A DNA stretch of 48,509 nt from Roseateles sp. (GCA_019232985.1 JAFAMW010000071.1:1-48509); one strand, 5' to 3'. Counted from the first letter of the stretch, positions 29,036 through 38,006 are shown. The notes: generated by a model from the letters alone, not told the origin. A program made the numbers and translations.

Positions 29036-29064
29036 TTGCAAATTAGCTAGAGATTAGCTAACGT
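29036..29064 (+). promoter_or_regulatory. Toxin-antitoxin promoter with double operator
   Basis: TTGCAA (29036-29041) and TAACGT (29059-29064) make a -35/-10 pair with a 17-bp spacer. Inside the spacer, and running into the -10 element, lie two direct copies of ATTAGCTA (29042-29049 and 29053-29060), each with a TAGCTA palindrome, exactly 11 bp apart. This puts two protein sites on one face of the helix, as expected for antitoxin autorepression. Confidence 0.6.
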
Positions 29065-29070
29065 TCAAGC

Positions 29071-29319
29071 ATGGCTACACAAGTTATCGGCATGCATGAG
29101 GCCAAGAGCACCTTGTCTCAACTCGTGCAGCGGGCTGTGGCCGGAGAAACCATCTACATCGGCCAGCGTGGCCAGGCTCAGGTCAAGATGGTGGCCGTCG
29201 GCGAGCCCGCAAAGCAGCCTCGTGTTCTGGGCCGCATGAAGGGCAGGATCAAAGTTCACGGAGACTTCGACGCCCCGTTGCCGGATGACCTGCTGGATCA
29301 GCTCGAGGGCGGTCTGTGA
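29071..29319 (+). CDS. Phd/YefM-family antitoxin
   Basis: An 82-residue antitoxin. The N-terminal DNA-binding part QVIGMHEAKSTLSQLVQRAVAGETIYIGQRGQAQVKMV is typical of the prevent-host-death fold. The C-terminal tail GRIKVHGDFDAPLPDDLLDQLEG is the part that normally wraps around and blocks the PIN toxin. It is the first gene of the pair, and its TGA overlaps the toxin's GTG start. It should repress its own promoter through the double site just upstream. Lower GC than its surroundings suggests acquisition. Confidence 0.93.
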   Translation: MATQVIGMHEAKSTLSQLVQRAVAGETIYIGQRGQAQVKMVAVGEPAKQPRVLGRMKGRIKVHGDFDAPLPDDLLDQLEGGL

Positions 29320-29693
29320 GATTGCTGCTTGATACGCACATCATCATCTGGGCACTGGGGGCTGACCCGCGGGTCAAGCACATCGCGGAACGATTGACCG
29401 ACCCCGACAACGAGGTCTATTTCAGCGTGGCCTCGCTGTGGGAAATGGCGATTAAGGTGGGCACGGGGAAACTTGAGGTCGATGTGGCGGAGTTCCGCGC
29501 AGAGGCCTTGGCCACCGGCTTCATGGAGTTGCCGGTGCTGGGGCGGCACATCGAAGCGCTGGCTGGCTTGCCAAATCACCACCGCGATCCGTTCGACCGC
29601 CTGTTGGTGGTCCAAGCGGCCTCCGAGCCGATGCGCCTCATCACTGTCGATGCGACGGTGGCCATGTACGGCAACCACATCGAACTGATTTAG
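29316..29693 (+). CDS. VapC-type PIN-domain toxin ribonuclease
   Basis: A 125-residue PIN-domain protein. The acidic site is complete: Asp6 (LLLDTHIIIW), Glu43 (SLWEMAIK), Asp94 (RDPFDRLL) and Asp112 (LITVDATV). Such toxins cut RNA (tRNA or rRNA in known cases) in the presence of magnesium. It starts with GTG inside a 4-bp overlap (GTGA) with the antitoxin stop, so the two are translationally coupled. The pairing is Phd-type antitoxin with PIN toxin, which is common in proteobacteria. Confidence 0.93.
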   Translation: MRLLLDTHIIIWALGADPRVKHIAERLTDPDNEVYFSVASLWEMAIKVGTGKLEVDVAEFRAEALATGFMELPVLGRHIEALAGLPNHHRDPFDRLLVVQAASEPMRLITVDATVAMYGNHIELI

Positions 29694-29802
29694 GACGCAG
29701 GAAAGAGAGCGAGGACTATGTCCACTGCACAGGTCCTCAAGGCAATTGTGAGCTGGCCCCCTGAATGACCGGACACGGGCGCCGCCCGCGCGCACCAGCG
29801 CC

Positions 29803-31074
29803 TCAGTCGTGCCGCGCGAGCGCGAGCAGGCGCTCGACCTCGTCGGCGTGATCGATGCAGTTGCGCTGGTGCCAGCGGCGGATCAGCCACATCGTCGTGC
29901 CGATGATCAGGCCGAAGATCGTGATCGCCGTGAACGCGGTCAGGCCCAGGCGCGTGAAGCCCGTGTAGATTGCGCCGAGGCCGAGGATGCAGGCCTGCTC
30001 GTTGAAGTTCTGCACCGCGATCGAGCGGCCCGAGCCCATCAGGTTGTGGCCACGGTGCTGGAGCAGCGCGTTCATCGGCACGACCAGGTAGCCGCCGATC
30101 AGGCCCAGCACGATCAGGAACGGGATCGCCGCGCCGAGGTTGCGGATCACGACCAGGCCCATCAGCATCGCGCCCATCACGATGCCGAGCGGGATGACGC
30201 GCGTCGCGCGGTCGAGGCGCATCGCGAGCGACGCGACGACGGCGCCGATCGCGGTGCCGATCGCGACGACGCCGGCGAGGTTCGAGGCCTGCGTCGTCGA
30301 GTAGCCGAGCGCCGCGGTGGCCCAGGGGAACAGGATGATGCGCAGATTGCCCGAGGCGCCCCAGAACAGCGTCGTCGTCGCGAGCGAGATCTGGCCGAGC
30401 TTGTCGCGCCAGAGTTTGGAGTTGCACACCGCGAAGTCGCCCAGCAGGCCGCCGAAGCTGTGCTCGATCGGCTGCAGCGGCGCCGTGGTGCGCGGGATGT
30501 AGAGGTTGAACACGGCGGCGACGACGTAGAGCACGGTGAGGCTCGCGATCGCGGCGAGCGGCGGGGTGTCGATGCCGGTGTCGATGAACGGGATGTCGAT
30601 CGCGAGCAGGTGCGGCGCGATATGCGGGCCGATGAGCTGGCCGCCGAGCACGACGCCGAGGATGATCGACGCGATCGTCAGCCCCTCGATCCAGCCGTTC
30701 GCCTGCACGAGCTGCGAGGGCGGCAGCAGCTCGGTCAGGATGCCGTACTTGGCCGGCGAGTAGGCGGCCGCGCCGAGCCCGACGACCGCGTAGGCGAGCA
30801 GCGGGTGCACGCCGAACAGCATCATCAGGCAGCCGACGATCTTGATGAGGTTCGAATAGAACATCACCTGACCCTTGGGCACGGCGTCGGCGAACGCGCC
30901 GACGAAAGGCGCGAGCACGACGTAGAACAGCGCGAACATCGGCACCAGCGCCGGGATCTCCCAGGCGGGAGCGTTCTGCGTCTTCAACAGTTCGACGGCG
31001 CCGACCAACAGGGCTTGATCTGCCAGCGAGCTGAAGAACTGCGCTGACATGATGATGAAAAAGCCACGTTTCAC
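29803..31074 (-). CDS. lplT: Lysophospholipid transporter LplT
   Basis: A 423-residue MFS protein that flips lysophospholipids inward for re-acylation. It matches the family from the first residues (MKRGFFIIMSAQFFSSLADQALLVGAV), through LGAAAYSPAKYGILTELLPPSQLVQANGW, to MGSGRSIAVQNFNEQACILG. The start is GTG 31074, which gives the exact family N-terminus; the internal ATG 31050 would remove the first helix turn. In enterobacteria lplT is coupled to aas, but no acyl-ACP synthetase is present here. The upstream gap contains a short palindrome ATAGC-ATGC-GCTAT. Confidence 0.92.
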   Translation of the reverse strand: MKRGFFIIMSAQFFSSLADQALLVGAVELLKTQNAPAWEIPALVPMFALFYVVLAPFVGAFADAVPKGQVMFYSNLIKIVGCLMMLFGVHPLLAYAVVGLGAAAYSPAKYGILTELLPPSQLVQANGWIEGLTIASIILGVVLGGQLIGPHIAPHLLAIDIPFIDTGIDTPPLAAIASLTVLYVVAAVFNLYIPRTTAPLQPIEHSFGGLLGDFAVCNSKLWRDKLGQISLATTTLFWGASGNLRIILFPWATAALGYSTTQASNLAGVVAIGTAIGAVVASLAMRLDRATRVIPLGIVMGAMLMGLVVIRNLGAAIPFLIVLGLIGGYLVVPMNALLQHRGHNLMGSGRSIAVQNFNEQACILGLGAIYTGFTRLGLTAFTAITIFGLIIGTTMWLIRRWHQRNCIDHADEVERLLALARHD

Positions 31075-31231
31075 TGATCGCGTTCCATTGCGCTCGGATG
31101 AGCCGCGGGTTTATAGCATGCGCTATCCGCGTCCAGGCCGCTTGACGACGGGGCCCGAACGGCGCTAACGCTGCCCGGCCGGGGCACGGGCCTACCCCGT
31201 ATTCGCGGGGTTAGCGGCTATTCTTGCGGCC

Positions 31232-31687
31232 ATGGAAATCCGCCTCGACGACCTCCGCGACCCCGCGATCCACGCGCTGCTCGAAGAGCACCTGGCCGAC
31301 ATGCGCCGGATCTCGCCGCCCGAAAGCGTGCACGCGCTCGACCTCGAGCGCCTGCGCCGCCCCGAGATCAGCTTCTGGAGCGTCTGGGACGGCACAAGCC
31401 TGCTCGGCTGCGGCGCGCTCAAGCAGCTGTCGGCCGGCCACGGCGAGGTCAAGTCGATGCGCACCGTCGCCGCGCAGCGCGGCCGCGGCGTCGCGCGCAC
31501 GGTGCTCGCGCATATCGTCGCGACGGCGCGCGAGCGCGGCCTCGCGCGCCTGAGCCTCGAGACCGGCCCGCAGGCCTTCTTCGCGCCCGCGCACCGGCTC
31601 TACGCATCCTTCGGCTTCGCGCCCTGCGGCCCGTTCGACGGCTATGTCGAGGATCCGTTCAGCGTGTTCATGACGCTCGAGCTGTAA
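31232..31687 (+). CDS. GNAT-family N-acetyltransferase
   Basis: A 151-residue GNAT protein. The acetyl-CoA site is seen as [24 protein letters not shown] (motif A, Q-R-G-R-G-V-A), followed by [30 protein letters not shown], typical of the YsnE/PhnO-like group. The acceptor is unknown. TATTCT lies 7 nt before ATG 31232, with no ribosome site, pointing to a leaderless transcript. It precedes alr by 34 bp, so the two could be co-transcribed, though alr also has a -10-like element of its own. Confidence 0.9.
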   Translation: MEIRLDDLRDPAIHALLEEHLADMRRISPPESVHALDLERLRRPEISFWSVWDGTSLLGCGALKQLSAGHGEVKSMRTVAAQRGRGVARTVLAHIVATARERGLARLSLETGPQAFFAPAHRLYASFGFAPCGPFDGYVEDPFSVFMTLEL

Positions 31688-31721
31688 TCCGCGCGCCGGC
31701 GATCCTTGCGAGAATGCGGCC

Positions 31722-32831
31722 ATGCCCCGCCCGATCGAAGCCCTGATCCACCCCGGCGCCATCGCGCGCAACATCGCGCGCGCGCGCGCCGCCAGCCCCG
31801 ACGCGAAGGTCTGGGCCGTCGTCAAGGCGAACGCCTACGGCCACGGCATCGAGCGCGTGTTCGACGCGCTGCGCGGCGCCGACGGCGTCGCGCTGCTCGA
31901 CCTCGCCGAGGCCGAGCGCGTGCGCGCCCTCGGCTGGCGCGGCCCGGTCCTGCTGCTCGAGGGCTGCTTCGAGGCGCGCGACCTCGAGCTGTGCTCGCGC
32001 TTGCGCCTGTGGCACGCGGTGCACTGCGAGCAGCAGATCGACTGGCTCGCGATGCACAAGACCCACGAGCCGCACCGCGTGTTCCTAAAGCTCAACAGCG
32101 GCATGAACCGGCTCGGCTTCACGCCGCAGGCCTTCCGCGCCGCCTGGGCGCGCCTCGACGCGCTGCCGCAGGTCGACGAGATCTCGCTGATGACGCATTT
32201 CTCGGACGCCGACGCCAAGCGCCTCGGCGCCGACGGCATCGCCGCCCAGCTCGCCGCGTTCGAGGCCGCGACGCGCGACCTGCCCGGCGAGCGCTCGCTG
32301 TGCAACAGCGCGGCGACGCTGCGCCACGCGGCGCGCGCGGGCGGCGACTGGGTCCGCGCGGGCATCATGATCTACGGCGGCGTACCCGACTACCCCGAGC
32401 ACGACGCCGCGCATTGGGACCTCGCGCCGGCGATGACGCTGCGCTCGCGCGTGATCGGCGTGCAGCAGCTCGCGCCCGGCGACACGGTCGGCTACGGCAG
32501 CCGCTTCCAGGCGGAGTCGGCGATGCGCATCGGCATCGTCGCCTGCGGCTACGCCGACGGCTACCCGCGCCACGCGCCGACCGGCACGCCGGTGCTCGTC
32601 GACGGCCGGCGCACGCGCGTCGTCGGCCGCGTGTCGATGGACATGCTCGCGGTCGACCTCAGCGAGCTTCCCGACGCCGGCTTCGGCAGCGAGGTCACGC
32701 TCTGGGGCCATGGGCCGCGCGGCACGCAGCTCGGCGTCGACGAGGTCGCGCTCGCGGCCGGCACGATCGGCTACGAGCTGATGTGCGCGCTCGCCCCGCG
32801 CGTCCCGGTGTCCGTCGACAACCGGGCTTAG
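31722..32831 (+). CDS. alr: Alanine racemase
   Basis: A 369-residue PLP enzyme that makes D-alanine for peptidoglycan. The PLP lysine is Lys35 in [34 protein letters not shown] and [11 protein letters not shown] follow in order, and the second active-site region is [11 protein letters not shown]. The protein is of full length. It could be the biosynthetic (alr) or the catabolic (dadX) form; a lack of neighbouring D-amino acid dehydrogenase favours the biosynthetic one. GAGAAT is placed 6 nt before ATG 31722. Confidence 0.96.
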   Translation: MPRPIEALIHPGAIARNIARARAASPDAKVWAVVKANAYGHGIERVFDALRGADGVALLDLAEAERVRALGWRGPVLLLEGCFEARDLELCSRLRLWHAVHCEQQIDWLAMHKTHEPHRVFLKLNSGMNRLGFTPQAFRAAWARLDALPQVDEISLMTHFSDADAKRLGADGIAAQLAAFEAATRDLPGERSLCNSAATLRHAARAGGDWVRAGIMIYGGVPDYPEHDAAHWDLAPAMTLRSRVIGVQQLAPGDTVGYGSRFQAESAMRIGIVACGYADGYPRHAPTGTPVLVDGRRTRVVGRVSMDMLAVDLSELPDAGFGSEVTLWGHGPRGTQLGVDEVALAAGTIGYELMCALAPRVPVSVDNRA

Positions 32832-32839
32832 CCGGACCC

Positions 32840-33718
32840 TCAGGGCCGCGTCGCGACGTACACGCTCGCGAGGCTCAGGCCCATGCCGACGACCGCGAGC
32901 GGCGTCGGCTGCCAGCCCTCGAGCAGCGCCGAGACGACCAGCGCGAGCACCGGGATGATCACGCTCGTGAGCGCCGCGCGCGCCGGCCCCTGCGCCTGGG
33001 CGAGCTTGAAGTACAGCACGAAGGCGAGCACCGAGCCCGCGGCCGCAAGGTAGAGCAGGCTGCCGACGTAGGCGGGCGTGAGCGCGAAATGCAGGCCCTG
33101 GCCGTTCACCGCGGCGAGCCCCACCAGGAACACCGAGCCGTAGCCCATGCACCAGGCGAGCACCGGCACGAGCGGCAGGCCGCGGCGCGTGAGCGTCAGC
33201 GTCAACATATTGCCGACGCAGGCCGCGGCGACCGCGCCCAGGCCGATCGCCATGCCCAGGCCGGCCGCGGGCCGCGCGCCGCTGCTCGCGATCTCGGGCC
33301 AGAACACCAGCGCGACGCCGGCCACGCCGCCGGCCGTCGCGAGCAGGAAGCGCGGCGAGCTGCGCTGCTTGAACACGAAGCGCGCGAGCAGCGCGTTGCC
33401 GAACACCATCAGGCAGAACAGCACGGCGACGAGGCCGCTCGGCACGCGCGCCTCGGCCTCGTAGACGCCGAGGTAGTTGCCGCTGTACTGGATCACCCCG
33501 TCGACGGCCATCAGCGCATGGGCGCGCCAGCCGAACGCGAGCGACTCGCAGCGCGCGCGCGCGAGGCCCGCGAGCATCAGCGCCGCGAGGCCGAAGCGCC
33601 AGGCCACCGAGTTCAGCGCCGGCACGCCGCTGTCGAGCTGGAACAGGATCACGTGCCAGGTGCTCGCCCAGATCAGCGTCGGCCCCCAGAAGAGCCAGCG
33701 CGAGTGCTTCGCGTCCAT
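32840..33718 (-). CDS. EamA/DMT-family transporter
   Basis: A 292-residue membrane protein with ten predicted helices in two EamA halves (first LFWGPTLIWASTWHVILFQ, second VLAWCMGYGSVFLVGLA...LAFVLYFKLAQAQGPARAALTSVIIPVLALVVSALLEG). DMT carriers of this type mostly export amino acids or other metabolites. Its ATG overlaps the stop of the LysE-type gene by one base (TGATG), so the two exporters are translationally coupled. The substrate is unknown. Confidence 0.9.
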   Translation of the reverse strand: MDAKHSRWLFWGPTLIWASTWHVILFQLDSGVPALNSVAWRFGLAALMLAGLARARCESLAFGWRAHALMAVDGVIQYSGNYLGVYEAEARVPSGLVAVLFCLMVFGNALLARFVFKQRSSPRFLLATAGGVAGVALVFWPEIASSGARPAAGLGMAIGLGAVAAACVGNMLTLTLTRRGLPLVPVLAWCMGYGSVFLVGLAAVNGQGLHFALTPAYVGSLLYLAAAGSVLAFVLYFKLAQAQGPARAALTSVIIPVLALVVSALLEGWQPTPLAVVGMGLSLASVYVATRP

Positions 33719-34341
33719 CACTTCTTGAAGGTCGCGAGCAGCACGCCGACGCCGACGAACAGCGCGCCGAACACGCGGTTGATCGCCTTCAGGTGCGCGG
33801 CCGAGCGCAGTTGCTTGAGCACGCGCGCGGCGAGCAGCGTGTAGCCGGCCATCACGACGAGGTCGGTGAACGCGAGCGTCGCGGCGATCACGCCGTACTG
33901 GCGCGGCAGGCTGCCCTGCAGGTCGAGGAACTGCGGCACGACGGCGAGCAGGAATACCGTCGCCTTGGGGTTCAGCGCGTTGACGATCCAGCCGCGCAGC
34001 ACGAGCTCGCGGCGCGTCGCGCTCGCCGCCCCGGTCGGCGCCGCGACCAGGGGCCGGGCCGGCGCGCGCCACTGCTGGACGCCGAGCCAGACCAGGTAGG
34101 CCGCGCCCAGCCATTTGACGGTCGTGAACGCGAGCGCCGACGCCGCGATCAGCGCGCCCAGGCCGAGTCCGACGACGAAGACCTGGGTGAGCACGCCGAG
34201 GATCAGGCCGAAGGTCGTGAAGTAGCCGCGCCGGAAGCCGTGGCGCAGCCCGGCCGTCATCGCCGCGATCGCGCCGGCGCCCGGCGACAGGCTGATCGCC
34301 CACGAGGCCGCGAAGAGGGTGAGCCAGAGACTGAATTCCAT
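33718..34341 (-). CDS. LysE/RhtB-family exporter
   Basis: A 207-residue protein of the LysE family: LTLFAASWAISLSPGAGAIAAMTAGLRHG at the start, LGAAYLVWLGVQQW in helix 3 and the conserved GWIVNALNPKATVFLLAVVPQF in the middle. These proteins export amino acids or their lactones. It is the first gene of a two-exporter unit and is coupled to the EamA gene by TGATG. Gene order suggests amino-acid overflow or protection against analogues. Confidence 0.92.
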   Translation of the reverse strand: MEFSLWLTLFAASWAISLSPGAGAIAAMTAGLRHGFRRGYFTTFGLILGVLTQVFVVGLGLGALIAASALAFTTVKWLGAAYLVWLGVQQWRAPARPLVAAPTGAASATRRELVLRGWIVNALNPKATVFLLAVVPQFLDLQGSLPRQYGVIAATLAFTDLVVMAGYTLLAARVLKQLRSAAHLKAINRVFGALFVGVGVLLATFKK

Positions 34342-34376
34342 GGCCGGGATTGGAGCATGGGCCGGCGCACGGCTTG

Positions 34377-35129
34377 TCAGTAGCGCGTCGTCAGGTTCAG
34401 CCAGCTATCGGGCAGCCAGTCGTTGACACGCGCCTCGAGCCATTTGTCGGCGCCGCCGAGGATCGCGAGGCCGACGAGCAGCAGCAGCACGCCGAGCCAC
34501 TGCTTGCTGCGCTCGCCGCCGTCGAGCACGCGCCGCCGCACGCGTTCGAACAGCGCGCGCGACGCGTAGGCCGCGAGCACGAGCGGCACCGCCGCGCCGA
34601 CGCCGAACAGGCCGAGGATCGCGGCGCCGCGCAGGGCGCCACCCTCGGTCGCGACGAGCGTCAGCGCGACGCCGAGCAGCGGCCCCGAGCAGGGGCTCCA
34701 GATCAGGCCCAGCAGCGCGCCGGTCAGCAGCGCCGTGAGCAGCGCGCCGGCCGCCGATGCGCTGCGCGCGCCCCCGGCGAGGCCATCGCTCGCGCGATTC
34801 GCGCCGCTCGCGAGCGGGCTGATCCATTGCGTGAAGCGTTCGTTCAGCGCGGGCACGAGCAGGACCACGCCGAACGCGATGAGCGCCCAGGCGCTCGCGA
34901 CGCGAACGCGCTGCGGCGTCAGGCCCAAGGCGTCGCCGGCGACGCCGAGCAGCAGGCCGGCCAGCGCGAAGCTCAGCGCGAGGCCGACCCCCATCGCGAG
35001 CGGCGCCGCGCGGTGGCGCTGCTGCGCACCGCCGAGCACGAGCGGCAGCAGCGGGAACACGCAGGGCGACAGCGTCGTCAGCGCGCCGGCGACGAGGGCG
35101 AGGCCGGCCGAGGCGGTGGGCAGCGCCAC
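34377..35129 (-). CDS. CcdA/DsbD-type thiol electron carrier of the inner membrane
   Basis: A 250-residue membrane protein with about six helices. The redox cysteines are Cys23 in TLSPCVFPLLPLVLG and Cys147 in IWSPCSGPLLG, the paired S-P-C motifs of the CcdA/DsbD-beta family. It carries reducing power from cytosolic thioredoxin to a periplasmic partner. The neighbour 6 bp upstream encodes an exported thioredoxin, the natural acceptor. Together they look like a split DsbD-like system serving cytochrome c maturation or thiol repair. Confidence 0.9.
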   Translation of the reverse strand: MALPTASAGLALVAGALTTLSPCVFPLLPLVLGGAQQRHRAAPLAMGVGLALSFALAGLLLGVAGDALGLTPQRVRVASAWALIAFGVVLLVPALNERFTQWISPLASGANRASDGLAGGARSASAAGALLTALLTGALLGLIWSPCSGPLLGVALTLVATEGGALRGAAILGLFGVGAAVPLVLAAYASRALFERVRRRVLDGGERSKQWLGVLLLLVGLAILGGADKWLEARVNDWLPDSWLNLTTRY

Positions 35130-35135
35130 GCGGCC

Positions 35136-35549
35136 TCAGTTCGCCTTGGCGCCGTCGAAGGCCGCGCGCAGCACCTCGCGCAGGCCGTCGACGTCGCTCA
35201 CGCCGGTGATACGGTATTTCTCGGCCTTGCCGCGGTAGACGATCAGCGTCGACTGCGCGCGCACCTTGAGCTGCTGCTCGAGCGCCTGCTCGTGGTCGTA
35301 GTCGACGACGTAGATCGTCAGGCCGAGATCCTTGTCGGCCTTGAGCTTGCCGAAGGCCTTGTCCTGGGCGCGGCAGGTCGGGCACCAGTCGGCGTGGAAC
35401 TGCAGCGCGACCGGCGCGCCGGCGGCCTGCGCCTTCGCGAACGCGGCCGGGTCGTAGGGCGTCAGCGTCAGCGCGTGGGCCAGGCCGCCGAGGGCCAGCG
35501 CGGCGGCGGTGGCGAGGCCGCGCAGCCAGGTCCTGTTCGTCTGGTTCAT
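35136..35549 (-). CDS. Exported thioredoxin-fold protein
   Basis: A 137-residue protein with a signal peptide (RTWLRGLATAAALALGGLAHA, cut near residue 26). The thioredoxin motif is WCPTC with Cys56 and Cys59, preceded by PVALQFHADWC. STLIVYRGKAEKYRITG gives the usual fold region, although the usual cis-proline is not obvious (QSTLIV). AAAGGA lies 7 nt before ATG 35549. It is followed closely by the ccdA-type gene and is probably its periplasmic partner. Confidence 0.9.
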   Translation of the reverse strand: MNQTNRTWLRGLATAAALALGGLAHALTLTPYDPAAFAKAQAAGAPVALQFHADWCPTCRAQDKAFGKLKADKDLGLTIYVVDYDHEQALEQQLKVRAQSTLIVYRGKAEKYRITGVSDVDGLREVLRAAFDGAKAN

Positions 35550-35678
35550 GAGGGGTCCTTTCGGGCGCGCCGGGGCGGCGCATCGCCCAAGGTCGGTTGA
35601 CGAGGCGCAGACCTTACACCCGCGCCGAACGCCGCGTCGCCGGGACGGCCATGGCGGCCCCCTTAAGATGCGCGGGCC

Positions 35679-35726
35679 ATGACGACGCCCACCCACCCCG
35701 CCCCGCTGCGCGGCGCTGCCCGATGA
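35679..35726 (+). other. Possible 15-codon leader ORF
   Basis: ATG 35679 opens MTTPTHPAPLRGAAR and its TGA overlaps the ATG of the hydrolase gene (ATGA). TTAAGAT lies 9 nt before it. The arrangement would let the short ORF deliver ribosomes to the hydrolase start, which has no ribosome site of its own. No similarity supports the peptide itself. Confidence 0.3.
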
Positions 35727-36595
35727 GCTGGCAGGAACGCGCGCTGCACTTCGACTGCGAAGGCGAGGCCCTGATCGGCGTGCTCGGCGAGCCGCCGTTC
35801 GGCGTCGCGCCGCACCCGGTGGGCGTGCTGATCGTCGTCGGCGGGCCGCAGTACCGCGTCGGCAGCCACCGCCAGTTCGTGCTGCTCGCGCGCGCGCTCG
35901 CCGCGGCCGGCCACCGCGTGCTGCGCTTCGACTACCGCGGCATGGGCGACAGCGCCGGCGCGCCGCGCGACTTCCGCGGCGCGACGCCCGACATCGCCGC
36001 CGCGCTCGACGCGTTCGCGCAGGCCTGTCCGGGCCTCGAGCGCGTCGCGCTCTGGGGCCTGTGCGACGCGGCCTCGGCCGCCCTGCTCTACTGCGACGAG
36101 CGCGGCGCCGACGCGCGCGTCGCCGGCCTGTGCCTGCTCAACCCCTGGGTGCGCTCCGAGGCCGGCCTCGCGCGCGCCCAGGTCAGGCATTACTACCTGC
36201 AGCGCCTGCGCGAGCCGGCGTTCTGGCGCAAGCTGCTCGCCGGCAAGGTCGCGCGCACGGCCGCGACCGAGCTCGTCGCGAAGCTGCGGCTCGCGCGCGC
36301 GGCCGGCAAGGCCGACAAGCGCCCGAGCCCCGCCGACGCGCCGTTCCAGGCGCGCATGGCGCGCGCCTGGCGCGAGCGGCCCGCGCTGCCGCGCCTGCTG
36401 ATCCTCAGCGGTCGCGACCTCACGGCCAGGGAATTCGTCGACCACGCGGCGAACGCGCCCGACTGGCGCGGCCTGCTCGAGCAGCCGGCGGTGCGCCGCG
36501 TCGACCTCGCCGCAGCCGACCATACCTTCTCGACGGCGGCCTGGCGCGGCGAGGTCGAGCGCCTGTGCGTCGACTGGCTCGCCGCGCTCGCTTGA
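35723..36595 (+). CDS. Exosortase A system-associated hydrolase 1 (alpha/beta hydrolase)
   Basis: A 290-residue alpha/beta hydrolase. VGVLIVVGGPQYRVGSHRQF and VLRFDYRGMGDSAG are hallmarks of the family described as exosortase A system-associated hydrolase 1. The nucleophile elbow is WGLCDAAS, with Cys114 instead of Ser, as usual in that family. LLNPWVRSEAGLARAQVRHYYLQRL and LSGRDLTAREF follow. The family normally sits in exopolysaccharide/exosortase loci. Here it lies between the thioredoxin-type gene and radA, far from any exosortase gene in view, but the genome segment does encode a PEP-CTERM protein at 6.0 kb. The reaction is unknown. Confidence 0.88.
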   Translation: MSWQERALHFDCEGEALIGVLGEPPFGVAPHPVGVLIVVGGPQYRVGSHRQFVLLARALAAAGHRVLRFDYRGMGDSAGAPRDFRGATPDIAAALDAFAQACPGLERVALWGLCDAASAALLYCDERGADARVAGLCLLNPWVRSEAGLARAQVRHYYLQRLREPAFWRKLLAGKVARTAATELVAKLRLARAAGKADKRPSPADAPFQARMARAWRERPALPRLLILSGRDLTAREFVDHAANAPDWRGLLEQPAVRRVDLAAADHTFSTAAWRGEVERLCVDWLAALA

Positions 36596-36626
36596 AGCAA
36601 GAAGCCCCCCAGATGACTCCCGCGCG

Positions 36627-38000
36627 ATGAGCAAGGACAGCAAGCCTCCGAAGTCCGTCTACACCTGTTCCGACTGCGGCGCGACGAGCCCCAAGTGGCT
36701 CGGCCGCTGCCCGGGCTGCGGCGCCTGGAACACCCTCGTCGAGGGCGTCGCCGAGACGGCCGGCAAGAACCGCTACCAGGCGCTCGCGCGCAGCCAGCCG
36801 GTCGCCACGCTCAGCGAGATCGAGGCGAGCGACTTCGAGCGCACGCCGACCTCGCTCGACGAGCTCGACCGCGTGCTCGGCGGCGGCATCGTCGCGGGCG
36901 GCGTCGTGCTGATCGGCGGCGACCCGGGCATCGGCAAGTCGACGCTGCTGCTGCAGGCCGTCGACGCGCTGTCCAGGACCCTGCCCGTGCTCTACGTGAC
37001 CGGCGAGGAGTCGGGCGCCCAGGTCGCGCTGCGCGCGCGCCGGCTCGGCCTCGACGGCAGCGCGGTGCGCGTGCTCGCCGAGATCGGCCTCGAGAAGATC
37101 CTCGCCGCGATCGAGGCCGAGCGGCCGGCCTTCTGCGTGATCGACTCGATCCAGACGCTCTACTCCGAGCAGCTCGCGTCGGCGCCCGGCTCGGTCGCCC
37201 AGGTGCGCGAATGCGCGGCCCAGCTCACGCGCGCGGCCAAGGCGGGCGGCTGCGCGATCGTGCTCGTCGGCCATGTCACCAAGGAAGGGTCGCTCGCGGG
37301 CCCGCGCGTGCTCGAGCACATCGTCGACACGGTGCTCTATTTCGAGGGCGACACGCATTCGAGCTTCCGCCTCGTGCGCGCGATCAAGAACCGCTTCGGC
37401 GCCGTCAACGAGATCGGCGTGTTCGCGATGACCGAGAAGGGCCTCAAGGGCGTCGCGAACCCGAGCGCGATCTTCCTGTCGACCCACGCCGAGCCGGTGC
37501 CGGGTTCCTGCGTGCTCGTCACGCTCGAGGGCACGCGGCCGCTGCTCGTCGAGCTCCAGGCCCTTGTCGACAGCGGCGGCGTGAGCCCGCGGCGCCTGTC
37601 GGTGGGCCTCGAGCGCGACCGCCTCGCGATGCTGCTCGCCGTGCTGCACCGCCACGCGGGCGTCGCGACCGGCGACCAGGACGTGTTCGTCAACGCGGTC
37701 GGCGGCGTGCGCATCAGCGAGCCCGCGGCCGACCTCGCCGTGCTGCTCGCGATCCAGAGCTCGCTGCGCGGCCGGCCGCTGCCGCGCGGCTTCATCGCGT
37801 TCGGCGAGGTCGGCCTCGCCGGCGAGGTGCGGCCCGCGCCGCGCGGCCAGGAGCGCCTGAAGGAGGCCGCCAAGCTCGGCTTCACGGTCGCGCTCGTGCC
37901 CAAGGCGAACGCGCCGAAGAAGCCCATCGAGGGGCTCACCGTGCACGCGATCGAGCGCGTCGAGCAGGCCGCGCAGCTGCTGCGCGAGCTCGGCGGCTGA
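36627..38000 (+). CDS. radA: DNA repair protein RadA
   Basis: A 457-residue RecA-related helicase that helps branch migration in recombinational repair. Domains in order: a zinc finger CSDC-x12-CPGC (about 14-33), a RecA-like ATPase with Walker A GGDPGIGKST, the RadA signature KNRFG (in AIKNRFGAVNEIG) and a C-terminal Lon-like region (PRGFIAFGEVGLAGEVRP). Full length. It follows the hydrolase by 31 bp in the same direction. Confidence 0.97.
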   Translation: MSKDSKPPKSVYTCSDCGATSPKWLGRCPGCGAWNTLVEGVAETAGKNRYQALARSQPVATLSEIEASDFERTPTSLDELDRVLGGGIVAGGVVLIGGDPGIGKSTLLLQAVDALSRTLPVLYVTGEESGAQVALRARRLGLDGSAVRVLAEIGLEKILAAIEAERPAFCVIDSIQTLYSEQLASAPGSVAQVRECAAQLTRAAKAGGCAIVLVGHVTKEGSLAGPRVLEHIVDTVLYFEGDTHSSFRLVRAIKNRFGAVNEIGVFAMTEKGLKGVANPSAIFLSTHAEPVPGSCVLVTLEGTRPLLVELQALVDSGGVSPRRLSVGLERDRLAMLLAVLHRHAGVATGDQDVFVNAVGGVRISEPAADLAVLLAIQSSLRGRPLPRGFIAFGEVGLAGEVRPAPRGQERLKEAAKLGFTVALVPKANAPKKPIEGLTVHAIERVEQAAQLLRELGG

Positions 38001-38006
38001 GCCTTG

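Noticed and set aside
28719..29046. Three overlapping open frames on both strands as small genes
   Set aside because: No ribosome site and no recognisable full domain; best explained as a transposase remnant and chance frames.
31075..31231. Riboswitch or structured RNA upstream of lplT and the GNAT gene
   Set aside because: Only short palindromes (ATAGC-ATGC-GCTAT, CCCCG-N6-CGGGG) are visible and no known riboswitch core is recognisable.
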